Of a DNA stretch of 64,000 nt, positions 11,950 to 24,059 are shown one piece after another. Position numbers and translations under genes: made by a program. How positions within the stretch are numbered: the stretch's first letter is position 1; each line of letters begins with the position of its first letter. The DNA is taken from positions 26,394,703-26,458,702 of the forward strand of contig OY755040.1 in the NCBI GenBank assembly GCA_963576565.1, in the 5' to 3' direction. Under the pieces are notes generated by a model. It was not told where the DNA came from, searched no databases, and was given only the letters and a program-made list of their open reading frames with translations. The stretch comes from Aspidapion aeneum. Its lineage: Eukaryota; Arthropoda; Insecta; Coleoptera; Brentidae.

Positions 11950-12484
11950 TCATTCAAAATAAGAGGAAGAGCTGAGAGCCCTTGTCAGAGTATCAGTTAT
12001 ATGAAATAAATAATACGCTGACAAGAGCTATGACCAAAGTAGGAAAAGATATCGCACCAAAAGATAAAAAGAGAGAAAATTCTATATTAGAAGAAATAAA
12101 GAAACTGATGGAAAAAAGACGGAACCTCGAGAACGAATGAAACAGAACATCTATAGAATACACAGAAATAAATAAAACTATAAGAAAAATGAAAATAAAA
12201 GAAACAGCCAAGAAATAAGAGTTGAGAGAGTTATAGAAAATAATAAAAATATGAAATATCTAAGGCCGTCTCGAAGTAGATATGAAATAATTAAAATAAA
12301 GGATATGAATGGCATAGAAACTAACCTTAATGAGGATAGCATAAATATCACACAATTATTCTATACGAACCAAACAAAAAGGGAACCATCGCGAGAAACC
12401 ATGAAGAAACTCCAAACAAAAATATAGAACATAGACTCAAACCTACAACCTGAAATAAGCAAAGCGTAAAAAACAAGAGCATTA
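11950..12484 (+). pseudogene. RTE-like LINE, upstream part (linker before reverse transcriptase)
   Basis: Frames broken by stops and shifts give IRKMKIKE, then NKNMKYLRPSRSRYEIIKIKDMNGIETNL-type sequence followed by QLFYTNQTKRE. This order (basic helix, then the loop before the NNKSPG motif) is seen in insect RTE-class endonuclease/reverse transcriptases. It continues across the insertion at 12487-13784 into the reverse-transcriptase part. Confidence 0.6.
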
Positions 12485-12486
12485 AC

Positions 12487-13784
12487 CCACTAAACATAAA
12501 AATATTTTATTAATGTCAAAATAATGTTTAATTTAAAAACATAACGTTTGGTTGGATGTTAGTTCTAACGTCATATTCATAGTGAAAAAAAAGCTTAATA
12601 ACCCGTTTTCTGACGTTAGAAAAATAATCTTATGTTTTTATAACGTTTTTTTAAAGTGTTTTTCGAACATTAAAAAAATATTGATTTTTAACAGTGAAAA
12701 AGAAATGTTTTTCTAACATTGAAAAATAAATGTTTTTTTAACAATGAAAAAATATATTTTTTCTCAAATATCTCTAAAGATAAAGTAACATAAATAACGT
12801 AAATAAAATTCTTCTATTTTGGAAATGCATGGCAGCAACAGTCTGTTGAGGTTTTCGTGAACTCAGTAAGGGAAATTCGGATCGGTAGCATCTGAAAATA
12901 AAATTTAAAATTCTATGTAAACAATAATTTTGTAGTAAGTGCCTCGCTACGAGACCAAACAATTCATGCTCAAGTGAATATAAGGCAAACAATTTCAAGG
13001 CGCGTATTCACTTTAGCATACACGGCTTAAGGTCCGGCGGCTAATCGTCCGCGGTGAATTGTCGCATTCCCTGTCTGATTACCTAAAACGTTAGGTATGC
13101 GATATTCCATACAAAACAATTTTTTTACTTTTGTTTACTTTTCTTACCTAATTTTGTGATGCTTCATTTAAATCACTGCATACAAATTTGTTGTTCTTTA
13201 ACTATACCATCTTTTCCACACAACTGGTGTATATTCCTATCCAAATATGTATTCACTATCATTATTAATAGCTGTGCTTTTAATTTACCATGTTTGTTTC
13301 TACAAAAGGTAAATATTTTAACGAAAATTGCACAAAGCGTATCTACTACCGACTCGTATGAACTCGCAGCGAAACGCAACTAAAAATGGCGATGGCCCGT
13401 TCTGGTAGTGGAACTATGCGGCAGCGCCACCTACAATATATTTTTTTTTTAAATGTTTAAAAAACAAAACATTTATTAGCTTCATATATCTTAAATTCAA
13501 CGTTAGAAATGAGATCTAGGAAAAACATTATAAAAATAACAATATATATAATGGTATTATTTTTAATGTTAATAAAATTATGGTTTTTTAAATATTGGTT
13601 TCTTAACGTTATTAAGAAATATATTTTTGGTAATGCTTTTACATGAAATTTTCGTTAGGATTTTCTACATGTTTTTTAATGTCAAAAGTTGACTTAATTT
13701 TAACACAAATTTGTGCTAGAAAAAAAACATTTTTTTTCAACATTTATTTAACATTTTTTACGATTTTGTGCTTAGTGGGAAAGA
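12487..13784. mobile_element. 1.3-kb TIR insertion inside the LINE, Mutator-like by TSD
   Basis: The left end CCCACTAAACATAAAA mirrors the right end TTTTGTGCTTAGTGGG. The flanks AAGAGCATTAA and AAGAACATGAA match at 9 of 11 positions, as expected of a 9-11 bp duplication. Removing it rejoins the LINE reading frame region. The interior is rich in AACGTT words, and no transposase was seen. The right arm recurs at 677-990. Confidence 0.65.
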
Positions 13785-14945
13785 ACATGAAAAATAACAA
13801 ATCACCTGGAAAAGACGGAGTAACGGCAGAAATGCTTACGGTGGTAAAACTGTAGTAAATACCCTCCATATTCTCTTGAATAAAATACTTAAAGAAAAAA
13901 TAATCCCAAACAACTGGAAAAAAGAATCCATAACCATTATTCCACACAAGAAAGGCGAGAGAGCAGACATAAAAACTATCGACCTATAACAATCCTCAAT
14001 GTAATTTATAAGCTTTTCACGAAAATATTAACAGATAGACTAACAACAAAATTTGAAGGATATCAATCAAGAGAACAAACAGGCTTTAGAAAAGGTTTCA
14101 GTACAGTTGACTACCTATTAACCATAAAAATCCTAATAAAACGAGCTAACGAATACAACATTCCACTATATATTGCGTTTATAGACTTCGAAAAAGCTTT
14201 CGATAGCATTGGACACTGGGCAGTAAAAGCGTCTCTAATTAATAGCCGAATAGGTCATAGATACACAGACCCTATATATAAATATATAGCGAAGAAACAA
14301 CATCAATTAACATCCACGAAGGAACCAATTCAATCCGCATAAAAAGAGGTGTCAGGCAGAGTAACACAATATCCATTTACCTAGGCCCTAGAAGATGTTT
14401 TTAAAAACTTAGATTAGGAAGAAATAGGCAGCAATATAAGCAGACAATACTTGAACCACCTAAGATGCTGACGAAAATAAAGAATAAAAAATATGCTCAG
14501 TACCTCAAAATAAAAGTGTATAACCAATGTATCCTTCCTGTACTTAGCTGTGGATCCCAGACCTAGACACTTACAAAATCTAACATGGATAAGGTCAGGA
14601 AAGCCCAAAGATCAATGGAAAGAGAAATGTTACATTTAAAGCTAACAGATAGAAAAAGAAATGAATGGATAAGAAATAAAACAAAAGTAAGGGATGTCAG
14701 ACGAGAAGTAGCAAAATTAAAATGGAAATTTGCCTTTCAGAATATCAGACGATCGATGAAACAAATTTATTGTAAACTGGAGACCTAGAGAAAATAAAAG
14801 AAGTAGGGGAAGACCCCAAATGAGATGAGAGGACGATTTGAAGAAACATGCTGGGACTAGATGGATGAACACGGCGACACACAGAGAACAGTGCAAGATA
14901 TTGGGGGGGGGGCTATGTCCAAAGATGGATCAAAGAAGGCTAAAT
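13785..14945 (+). pseudogene. RTE-like LINE, reverse transcriptase part, broken
   Basis: The pieces follow the family order: MKNNKSPGKDGVTAEM, NNWKKESITIIPHKKGER, TILNVIYKLFTKILTDRL, EQTGFRKGFSTVDYLLTIK and then YIAFIDFEKAFDSI (motif A, with both Asp). After LNHLR at about 14463 the sequence jumps to the C-terminal region, so the catalytic FADD box is deleted. The tail VRKAQRSMEREMLHLKLTDR and TKVRDVRREVAKLKWKFA is the usual C-terminus. Several stops and frameshifts make it dead. Confidence 0.85.
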
Positions 14946-14949
14946 AGAT

Positions 14950-16150
14950 AGAATACAATGGACTTATTACTTTTAAAAAAATGTTTGATTTTTCTTCTTG
15001 ATTAGAATTGCCTGCAGCTTTTGGAAACTGTTTGTATTATTTTAATTTTGCTCGAAAGAGAACAAACCACCTTACGAAATCACTATTAGTGTATCACAAT
15101 CTTGTAATAAAATTTCATTGCGTTAGTCGTACGGTTAGATAATTCGAGAGGAGCGTTATTTTTTAAGTAATTGTTTATTTAAAAGGGCAGATCTTGCTTG
15201 GCTGCTACTAAGACGCGGACGGTTTACTTTCATTTTCATTCGTATGTATTCTGTAATAATTTATAGGAGAATGGAATATTTTACAGGGCCGCATTTTATA
15301 ACACTATAAACATAAATAATAACAAAAAACATCAAATTTTTTCCATCAAACTTTTTTTCCACCAGCCAAACAGAACTAAAGAAATATTTTATGGCTTGAA
15401 AACGCCGCGTAGTTTCACTAGTTGTACCACTAGAGGTTAAATTATTTCTGAAAATGTATAATAATTTTCTTCAAATATTCATTAGCTAGACAAAATGTAC
15501 CAAATTTTGTTTAAAATACGGCCTGACACTATTATTCCAATAGGCCCCTATTGACGTGGCCAGCCTTCTATCTAGGGGTAGAATTTTTGTATGGGCCATA
15601 AGGATTGTATGGAAGAACAGGCCAACGTTGCCAGGTTAGCGAAAATATCAGTATAATCCGCTACTTGGTTCGCGAAAGGTCAACTTTTCAGTTTTATGTA
15701 AGTGCATTCATCAAACATACTTTTACAAATAAACCGAATTTTAATGTGTTATTCCTGTTATTAATTTTTGTTTCACATTCACATTCAAACTCATTTTTTT
15801 TACACCACAGTTTACCAATCTATTGGTAAGCTAACTATTATTTAATAATTTTTCAAGACAAATATCATAATTATGAGTAGTAATGCCTTTTAAACCAAAA
15901 ACGAAAATTTTCAGAAAATATTAAAAACGCAGGCGACATGCGTCACAGGCCAAAAAGTTTTAAATAATATATAGGAACATTTTTAAACAAAAAAAAAACA
16001 ATAAAAGTTGATAGTTTTAAGGTATAATTGATTAACCTTTTTTTAAACCAAAATCTAATGCCAACATAAAACTTGTGTATCATATTGGGTTAAAATCGTT
16101 TGAGGTGTTCGTGACTTTTCGTGTATTGAGACAGATAATTTATTTTATTA
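14950..16150. other. no gene seen
   Basis: A single end resembling the AGGGACTTATTG family (GACACTATTATTCCAATAGG, from 15526) lies here, probably a truncated MITE. The word CTATTGGTAAG and nearby AT-rich DNA show nothing else. Confidence 0.35.
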
Positions 16151-16157
16151 TCCGATC

Positions 16158-16436
16158 CAAGGGCGGATCCAGAGGTGCTTCCCGGGGGGGGGGGAGGGTG
16201 CACTTTAGGTGACATTCTCTCTTGATAAAAAACGATATATATTTTTTTAAGCAGCATTTTATTAAATTAGTCACAACTAAAAAGTACAATATCCAATAGA
16301 CACTGTCATGCACCGCAAGCAAAAATTTTGAATTTTTATTAGCAAAAACCTTACTTTTTACGCATTTTTTGTATATTTAAAAAATTCTCGGGGTGGGCAA
16401 GTGCCCCTAGTGCCCCCCCCCCTGGATCCGTCACTG
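16158..16436. mobile_element. hAT-type MITE with perfect 8-bp TSD
   Basis: The ends CAAGGGCGGATCCAG and, reversed, CAGTGACGGATCCAGG are flanked by ATCCGATC at 16150-16157 and 16437-16444. It is 279 bp with G/C runs just inside each end. Confidence 0.9.
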
Positions 16437-16460
16437 ATCCGATCTAGGTGTTTTGGGAAC

Positions 16461-16590
16461 TAAGGGTCCATCTCACCGACTTTTTTTTCGGTTCCATAGC
16501 TTAAAGCGTTTCTTAATATAATCATAATATGACGTAATAAGGAACACTTTAGGCTAAGTAACGAAAAAAAAAAGTCGGTGCGATGGGCTA
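16461..16590. mobile_element. 130-bp foldback MITE
   Basis: The left arm GGGTCCATCTCACCGACTTT is the inverted partner of AAAGTCGGTGCGATGGGC on the right, with T/A runs next to each. It has TA at each edge. A single related arm (GGGCCCATCGCACCGAA) stands at 31380. Confidence 0.7.
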
Positions 16591-16837
16591 TAAATAACTC
16601 ACATTTAATAAAACTTTAAAAATAAAATGTTCACGATTTTATTAGTCCAGTTCTTGTGTGTTGAGAAGTCAAGTAATAATTCTCGCCCTAAAAAAATGTT
16701 TCAGATTGTCCGCCCCTTGATAAGTGCGATCACGTGCGCCTGTACTAATTTATCAAGGTTACCTTTGACAACGCTGCAAAGCTTTCTACGGGACTCGGGC
16801 GTATCGCGGTCTTCTTTTAATAAATGCTATCTATACT

Positions 16838-17101
16838 CTATCTGTTTTGTATCCTCTTATGGAAATTTACCCCCCTAGATGTCAACTTGTTCACACGGTA
16901 TATCATAAGAATTAAAGGGCTTAATATTGAACTTTGCAGAACGCCACTGTTTATTGGAGAAGAACCCTCTCCATCAATGACAATCTTTTGGCGGTGGTTT
17001 TCTAAACAAGACTCAATTAAGTAAAAAACAACATTCTCCAATATCCATACCTGGAGAAATTTTTTAAAAGTAATCTGTGGGATAGGCATTAGAGGAAACA
17101 T
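16838..17101 (-). pseudogene. non-LTR retrotransposon reverse transcriptase fragment
   Basis: The minus-strand frame contains CLENHRQKIVIDGEGSSP and then NSGVLQSSILSPLILMIY. This is a decayed form of the jockey/CR1-type block that normally reads GVPQGS.LGPLLF.IYIND. Only this block is recognisable; both catalytic Asp boxes are outside it. Confidence 0.7.
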
Positions 17102-17935
17102 TGCCTGAAAAATTTATTAAAGTACCTTTTTAGACTCATAATGCAAAAATATTCGTAACAATTTTAATTATTTAAAATAATGATTCGGGAATTATGTTCT
17201 TTTAAAAATTTGATATATCAGTATTTTAGTAATTTATGTTTAATTTTAATGCGTGTCCAATATCATTAAAATTTGTCAACTTAATTTGCTTGATGAGTGC
17301 TTACAATAAATGGAGTCATCTGTCCCCATATTTAAAACAATTTTTAATATACCTTAACCAACATTTAAAAGGACCTACCTTTTTATATTTAAGACCGGTT
17401 ATTTTATTTAAAAAATACGTATTTAAAGGAAAAGTTATGTGAGTTTTGTATTCGTAATATTAAAAAAAGCATTTAACCGCAACATTTGCAAAATTTTATT
17501 TTGTAAAATAATTTACTATATAATTATATTTATTTTTATAAAAATTGTGAATACAAATACATTTTTAAGGCGGCAATAAGAGTTTCTTGTTGTAACAAAA
17601 GATCACTGGCTTACATTGCAAAGTATACATCCAAAATCCACGTTCTAAACTATATTAAAAAATATAAATATATCTTAAAAGAAAATGTGCTTAAAGCAAA
17701 ATCTCTGTTCTAGAAAAAAATAAAATGGAACATCTAAAAATTACAAAAAAGAAACTATTATAAATTAATTATCAGACAGGCAAAAAAAAACAAAACAATA
17801 AAAAAATCGAACTTAGAATAGATTCTGAAACTATTAAAGACCCACTAACAGTTGCAAAAGTAACTTGTTATTTAAAATGAGGTGTGACAATGAAATTTTA
17901 AGACTGGTGTAAAAAATCTACTTTATTTAAATATT
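17102..17935. other. no gene seen
   Basis: AT-rich unique-looking sequence. The words AAAATATAAATATATC and CAAAAAAAAACAAAACAAT are low complexity. No element ends were recognised. Confidence 0.35.
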
Positions 17936-17939
17936 AATA

Positions 17940-18560
17940 CAACTTAATGACGTTCCCCATCAATATTGCTCACTTCTCTATTGACGCAGCGTTGCCTGCG
18001 TTTTTTTCCAATGTTGGAAGCAATTTTGGAAATTATCAGAAGAGAGGCTGTTAAGAAGTCTTGCCGTTTTTCCCTTGGCATGTTCTAATATTTTAAAACG
18101 GGTTCCTTTTAACGATTTCTTCACTTTCGAAAACAGGTAGAAGTCGCAAGAAGCCAAGTCTGGTGAATATGGTGGGTGGTTAACGATGGGGATCTTCTTA
18201 TTAGCTAAAAACTGCTTAACGGATATGGCATTGTGGGCCGGTGCATTGTCCTGGTAGAGCAGGCACTTTATCCTTGGACGTTCCCTTAGCTACATCAATA
18301 CTTCCAAATATAAATGTTGGTTAACTGTTTGACCCTCACACGCCCATTCAATAAGAATAACCCCTAATATCGAAAAGACAAACAATGAGCATCGCTGTTT
18401 TGGATGTGTTGGAGCGCCTTTCTCGTTCATCATCTTTAACTTCTTCACGATGCTCAAAAAACCTTTTATGCCACATAAAAATCATACACTGCTCCCCGTA
18501 GACATCCTTTAGCATTCGAAAGTATTCAGTAGCCGTTTTTTGAGTTTTACTTTAAATTAA
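17940..18560 (-). pseudogene. mariner transposase relic, internally deleted
   Basis: Reading the minus strand in shifting frames gives the N-terminal block EYFRMLKDVYGEQCM and WHKRFFEHREEVKDDERERR. A deletion follows, then LYQDNAPAHNAISVKQFLA, NHPPYSPDLASCDFYLF and KVKKSLKGTRF. YSPDLASCDF holds the third catalytic acid of mariner DDD transposases, and QDNAPAH holds the second. The segment with the first Asp is altered or missing. Several stops make it inactive. Confidence 0.85.
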
Positions 18561-18660
18561 TTCGGTTGTCGTGATTCCGCCAAATGAGCTATGCACGATC
18601 CGCTTCAAACCATTGTGAATCAATGTGAATAACTCCAAACCTCCTATTATTGGCAGTTTA

Positions 18661-20600
18661 AATATTTAATTTTATTTAAGGCTTTTGTTCTTGAGACGCC
18701 CCTGTTCATTTATTAAAAGTCTTCAATAATTATTAAATTAAATTTGCTTAGACACGGAAGAACTAGCGGTAAAATGCATAAAATAACATTGTAAAGGTAC
18801 GTTCTCTTTACGTTTTTAAATTGCAAAAATTAATACACAATATGATTGTCAGAATTTGTTAGACATTTTATTAATAACGATCAAAGTATTATATCATTAA
18901 GAACAATTAGTTTTTAGATCGCGTTTTATTAAACTTTCCCACCCATGTTTTTATCCAATTAGTGTAAGATTTTTTCTTTCAGTAAAAAATCGATGGTTTC
19001 CCAAAGATGTGGAAGAAGACAGTAGTATATTTTTGTGAAAATGTTTAGAGCCCTTACATTTATACAGATACTGCATTTTCTTACTCCATTTTTTATAAAC
19101 TAAAACTAAGAGTTTTATGAAGATAGGTCCGCTAACGCTTTGTTACCAACCTAGAGGGTGTTCAAATTCTCCTTACTTCTGGAATGTTCTACTAAATTAC
19201 TAATTAACTGCTCTGTTTAAAACAATTTAATTTTTGGCATTTTGGTTTTTTTTTCTGTCCGTAACACTAAGCCGCTGAACCGATTTTTATAAAATTTTTA
19301 GGTAAAATACTGTTCGACACTCTACGAGCTGATTAGTTTTTGGTCAAAATCCATTAATGCTAATGACAGTTTTTTGGCAATTAAAAAATGTTAAAAATGC
19401 TAACTTTTTAACAACGGAGCATCGCATCAATATGCGGTTTTCGGAATGTAGTAGACTACATTTTGCACAATAATTACCAAGAACTTCGTAGGAGCATTAG
19501 TTTCCGAGATATTTACAAAAAGTGTTTTAAAGGCTGATTATCATAGCTTCACTTGTGCTAATAGCATCGAGCTAATAGGCTAGCTAATAGGATCCATTTA
19601 TTTTAAATAAGTGCGTGTTGTATTTTATTTATAAATATAACGATTGCAACAAAAAAATCAAATAAACATATAATTTATGTTATGTTTATTTTATTATATT
19701 TAAATCTGCCAGTGGCTATAGAGGAAAAACTATAAACATATACAATTCGAAGCACTCTGTGAATGAATAATAAAGCGTTTATGGATTCAATATGTTTATA
19801 CGAACTTTTATTGGGTAAATAAGCCAAAGAATCACCAATTTTTTTTAGACATGACTTAACACACCCTGTATATAAATTTAAAATATAAGTCTAGATTTTT
19901 AAATAGATCAATTTCGTCTAGTTGAAATTTCATTATTGTTACACACAAGTTTAAATAAAAAACTAGCGGAACGGAAAGGACTAGGTAACTATACAGTTTA
20001 TTGTCTATTAAAAAAAATACAAACAAAAAACAGCCTTGGAGGTCGTTCGTTCTCCTGCGTTTCTCAACAAAAAAGGAAGTGAAGTTTTTAAATGCCAAAC
20101 CAATTAAATTTGGCAACAAGTATATTTAGAGAATTTTCATAATATAATAAGAATCTTTAAAATTAATCTTATTTCTTTAAAGTTTAATCTTTATTTGTAG
20201 CGACACACCTGTCCAATCTCTGTTTTCATTGGTAAAAAGATCTCTTGATCAAAGTTTTTTGAAGTCACGCTCTTAGGTGCCTTGTTGTTTCATATTTAAT
20301 CCTATCCAAGTTGTGCAAGTGCCGCTTCTGTAAAAGTTTTACATATACGGGGCTAAATTTGGTAAATATACAGCGTGATCTATCCAACTACAGTTTAGAA
20401 ACTCGCAGACAGTCACTGTCTAATGTTGATCCATATTATATTCTATATTCTTTAAATTTAGAGTTGTTGTGAATTTAGTTTTAAGCTAAAAAGGAAACAC
20501 TAGAAGTCACACAAGTAATATAAAAGGTTACGTATAACGCACTAATGGACCACACAGAAATAAGCTATATTTTATGTGACTGAAGTTTTAAATTTTGTGT
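18661..20600. other. no gene; LINE/SINE-tail-like sequence at 19240-19580
   Basis: At 19240-19400 the text TCTGTCCGTAACACTAAGCC with CTGAACCGATTTTTATAAAA is typical of insect retroelement 3' tails. GAACTTCGTAGGAGCATTAG at 19482 matches a word near 10521, so both loci share a repeat. The remaining DNA is unassigned. Confidence 0.4.
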
Positions 20601-20605
20601 AAATA

Positions 20606-20790
20606 CAGTCGAACCTCTATAACTCGAACCTGAAGGGACAACCAAAACAGTTCGAGTTATGGAGAGTTCGAGTTATAGAAACTCGAGTTACATAGGTTAA
20701 AATACATGTAAAAAGTGCAGGGACCGCTTCAAAGGTTCGAGTTATAGAGGCGTTCGAGTTATAGAGGTTCGAGTTAGAGAGGTTCGACTG
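20606..20790 (+). mobile_element. 185-bp pogo-like MITE, copy 1
   Basis: It begins CAGTCGAACCTCTATAACTC and ends with the inverse, flanked by TA on both sides. Almost the whole element is built of TTCGAGTTATAGA-like words on both strands and can fold back. Similar TIRs and TA targets are known from pogo/Tigger elements. Confidence 0.9.
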
Positions 20791-20792
20791 TA

Positions 20793-22818
20793 TTATCATT
20801 TAGCAAAGTAATCCAAAATAACTGAATTATTTTTTTTTTCAAAGAAGTATCCTTACACATTAGTTTTATCCCAATAAGTTCACCGATCGACTCAATAATC
20901 GAATGATTACGTTATGTTATACTTTGTTCGAAAAACATTTAGGAGGGGTCTTAAATTTTTTTAAAGGGAACTAATGACAACAAAACTCCTTGTTTGTCAT
21001 AAAACTTTAATCAAAATAAAATATTGGCAACTAGTTTTTGATATAGCATAGCAATAGTTCAGGCCCTACAAGGTCCGATACTGCGTTTAATGATAATGAA
21101 CCGAACCAACACACTTGGTATGGATAGACATAAGACTCTCCTGAACATTTTACGAAAGGGAACCACTCCACTAACCCTGGCAGGGGGTGGTTCCCTTTTC
21201 ATAAACGTGCTTTTACACAGCTTTTTGCTAATAAAAAAAAAATGGTCAACTTTTCCAAAAATATGCTAAAGATCATTTTGCAAGCGGATAAAATTTCCTT
21301 TTTAACTATGTACTCTAGTACCCCCTAGAGGCAGTGGTGCACGTTCCATAGGCCTACGAAAAAGGAGAAAATGTTTAAAATATGTTTTTTTTTTTTATTT
21401 TTCTTGCGGCATTTTGTATCCTTAACACATTGTTTTTTCAAAAAAGTATTTTTGTTTAAAAACCGATTATATGCAGTTAAAAATTTAATAAGTTAGGCAT
21501 AACTTGAAATAAAAATAAATGTGTTTGTAGAAATCCTCAAATCAGACAAAAATTTTAAACATTCCTTTTTGTAACTCAGTAAATAATACCCAAGGTAAAT
21601 AAAAAATTATTTTTGATTAGTATTAACTTAAAACTTAGTTTTTGGAGTTGAATTCATTTAAATTGGGGGTAGGGGCATCCCCCTTTTGCCTCCCTCAAAA
21701 GTGATCTTTTACAGTATTTTTCTAATTATTTGCAAACTTTTTACTTGGTCAAAAACAAATAAGTAATAGTTATTGAGGCTGACCAAAAGTCCTCTCTAAC
21801 GATGTATAACACGCCCCCCTTACATCAGTGGCGCACCTTTTATAGGCATTTAAATAAATGAGAGGTGTGGAAAAAACAATATTTTTTAAATTTTCTTGAA
21901 TTTTAATATCCTACATGTCTGGTTTTAAAACTTATTTTTAAAGCTGAATAAATTTCCTTTATTACGATGTATATCACTCCCCCCTCAAAGCAGTGATAGA
22001 TCTAGCATAGACGCACCAAAAATGGTCAAATTTGGTATACACTTGAATCTTTATTTAAAACATGTTGAAACAGTACTTATACACACATGCGTTCAATGAG
22101 AGAAGCAACACACTTTTTATGTATATACAGTATACTCCCCCGAAAATATAACGTGGGGAAACCATCCGCCAACTCTTGGTGGGGGGTGGTTCCCCACCTA
22201 AAGGTTTTTTTCAGTTCAGTTCGGTTGTATGACGTACAACTTTCTTTTCAAGAGGGGATCACCCAACATGATACACTATAACTATGATATACCCTTTTTA
22301 AGTAAACCCTTGTTTACACTTCTTCATAAAGTTTCAAATGATGTATCATCACAAGTGAGGTGAAAAAAAGAGCTGTACGTGAGTAATTACTTTTCCAAGG
22401 GTCCAACCAAAAATTTCTTGCTGACATGTTTTTATTTATTTCTAAAAGGCCAAATATTAACCCGCTAGAAGCAGTGTTTTATTCATTTCCGCCACCCGTT
22501 TGTAAGCTGCTTAACACTCAAATTCTCAAATAAAGATTTTTAATAATCATTTATTTATAAAGAAACATTTTATTAAATGTTAGGCAGTGCCAGTGCAGTG
22601 CAATGTTTTAAAATTTTGTACGGGCTTTAGATATGTTAAAAATTGTTTGCAGTGTATGATTACAGGTTGATAGCGCGCATGTGTATATTTAACTGATTTG
22701 TGGATAAGCTAAAAAGGTGTACGTCATGGGTCATTTATTTTTAATGTCTTTTTCTTGGATCCTTTTCCTTTTCAAAAACATTAATTCTATTTTTTACCTA
22801 CAACAAACACTAACAAAT
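20793..22818. repeat. degenerate repeats with two GGGAACCAC hairpins; no gene
   Basis: Hairpins lie at 21157-21197 (GGGAACCACTCC paired with GGGTGGTTCCC) and 22150-22198 (GTGGGGAAACCA paired with GGTGGTTCCCCAC). Between them, blocks with CCCCC..CAGTGGTGCACG, CAGTGGCGCACC and CAGTGATAGATC recur about every 200-500 bp, suggesting an old internally repeated element. No protein was recognised. Confidence 0.5.
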
Positions 22819-22819
22819 A

Positions 22820-23004
22820 CAGTCGAACCTCTCTAACTCGAACCTCTATAACTCGAACCCCTCTATAACTCGAACCTTTAAAGCGGTCCCTGCACTTTTT
22901 ACATGTATTTTAACCTATGTAACTCGAGTTTCTATAACTCGAACTCTTCATAACTCGAACTGTTTTGGTTGTCCCTTCAGGTTCGAGTTATAGAGGTTCG
23001 ACTG
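22820..23004 (-). mobile_element. 185-bp pogo-like MITE, copy 2
   Basis: Same length and ends as the copy at 20606 but in the opposite orientation, with TA on both sides. Only a few differences are visible by eye. Confidence 0.9.
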
Positions 23005-23287
23005 TACATTTTTTGTCAATAGTAATAAAGGGCTGCTAAACTGTTTGGTCAAAAAAGTTTAATTAAATTGAACAAGAAAGTCTATTTAAATAAGGGAAAG
23101 TGTTTATAATGGTTTTCATTTAATATTTATATAATATTTTGAATTTTCTTCAAAAACGGCTAAATCAGTTTAATACGAATACGCTAAGCCAAGTGAAGTG
23201 CTGCCATGATATAAAAAAAACCAGCGTACATAAACTTGAGATTAAAAAAACACATGGCTCCGCAGTGTTTTGTAATCTTATTATTAA

Positions 23288-23467
23288 CAGGGGCGGTCCC
23301 AGACTTTTAAAAAGGGTGGGGGGACAATTTAGAAATTTTTGAACATGTATATAATAATATTTTTTGCTCAAATGTGTAATACACCAGAATGTGCCTCGTA
23401 TATTTGGAGTTCCCTGGAGAAAGGGGGGTGGGCAAATGTCCCTTGTGCCCCCCTGGGCCCGCCACTG
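23288..23467. mobile_element. hAT-type MITE, 180 bp
   Basis: The left end CAGGGGCGGTCCCAG mirrors CTGGGCCCGCCACTG. The interior carries the GGGTGGG(G/C)..A words seen in the 16158 MITE. Flanking duplication is poor (TTATTAA and TTATAAA). Confidence 0.7.
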
Positions 23468-24020
23468 TTATAAAATTGATGACTTCGCTTTCCAACGATG
23501 TTAAGTTTTTTAATTTGTTCCACAAGGTACCTAAAAGGTGTCTTACAAGTATATTTATTCTAATTTTTCGGACCAGCCAGTAGTTATGTATAAATAATAG
23601 CCACCAAAGCGTTCAAACCTTTAAGAAAATTTGCGAAGAGCAAGTAAAAAAATCATTAAATTCTTAAGAAAGCGAGACCTAAAAGGATATCTAAAAACAT
23701 TAAAAGCTTCCTAATGAATGCATTTTCTTCTTAAATCTTTAACTGTTAAACTTTTCTCTGTTGGATGGTCTTTGCCCCTTAGAGCACTTTCCTGGGTCCG
23801 CCAATACGGACAAAGCGCTTAGTGATAGTTGTTTAAAATTTTAAACAGACATCTAAATGTAAGGCAACAATACCAACGATGTTCCTTTTACTGTCTTGGT
23901 AACCCAGTACGAAATAGTCTACTACAACAGGGGCGTACCTAACTTTTCGATTGCCTAAGGAAAAGGGAAAAACTGCTGCCTCTCATTTAAAAACAAACAT
24001 ATTGTGCAATCATTTTTTTT
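23468..24020. other. no gene seen
   Basis: The words CTGGGTCCGCCAATACGG (23790) and CAGGGGCGTACCTAAC (23929) look like ends of further hAT-type MITEs, but partners could not be paired with confidence. Confidence 0.35.
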
Positions 24021-24059
24021 TGCTTGAAACTCGTAGACAATGATTGAGTGGAAATAAAA

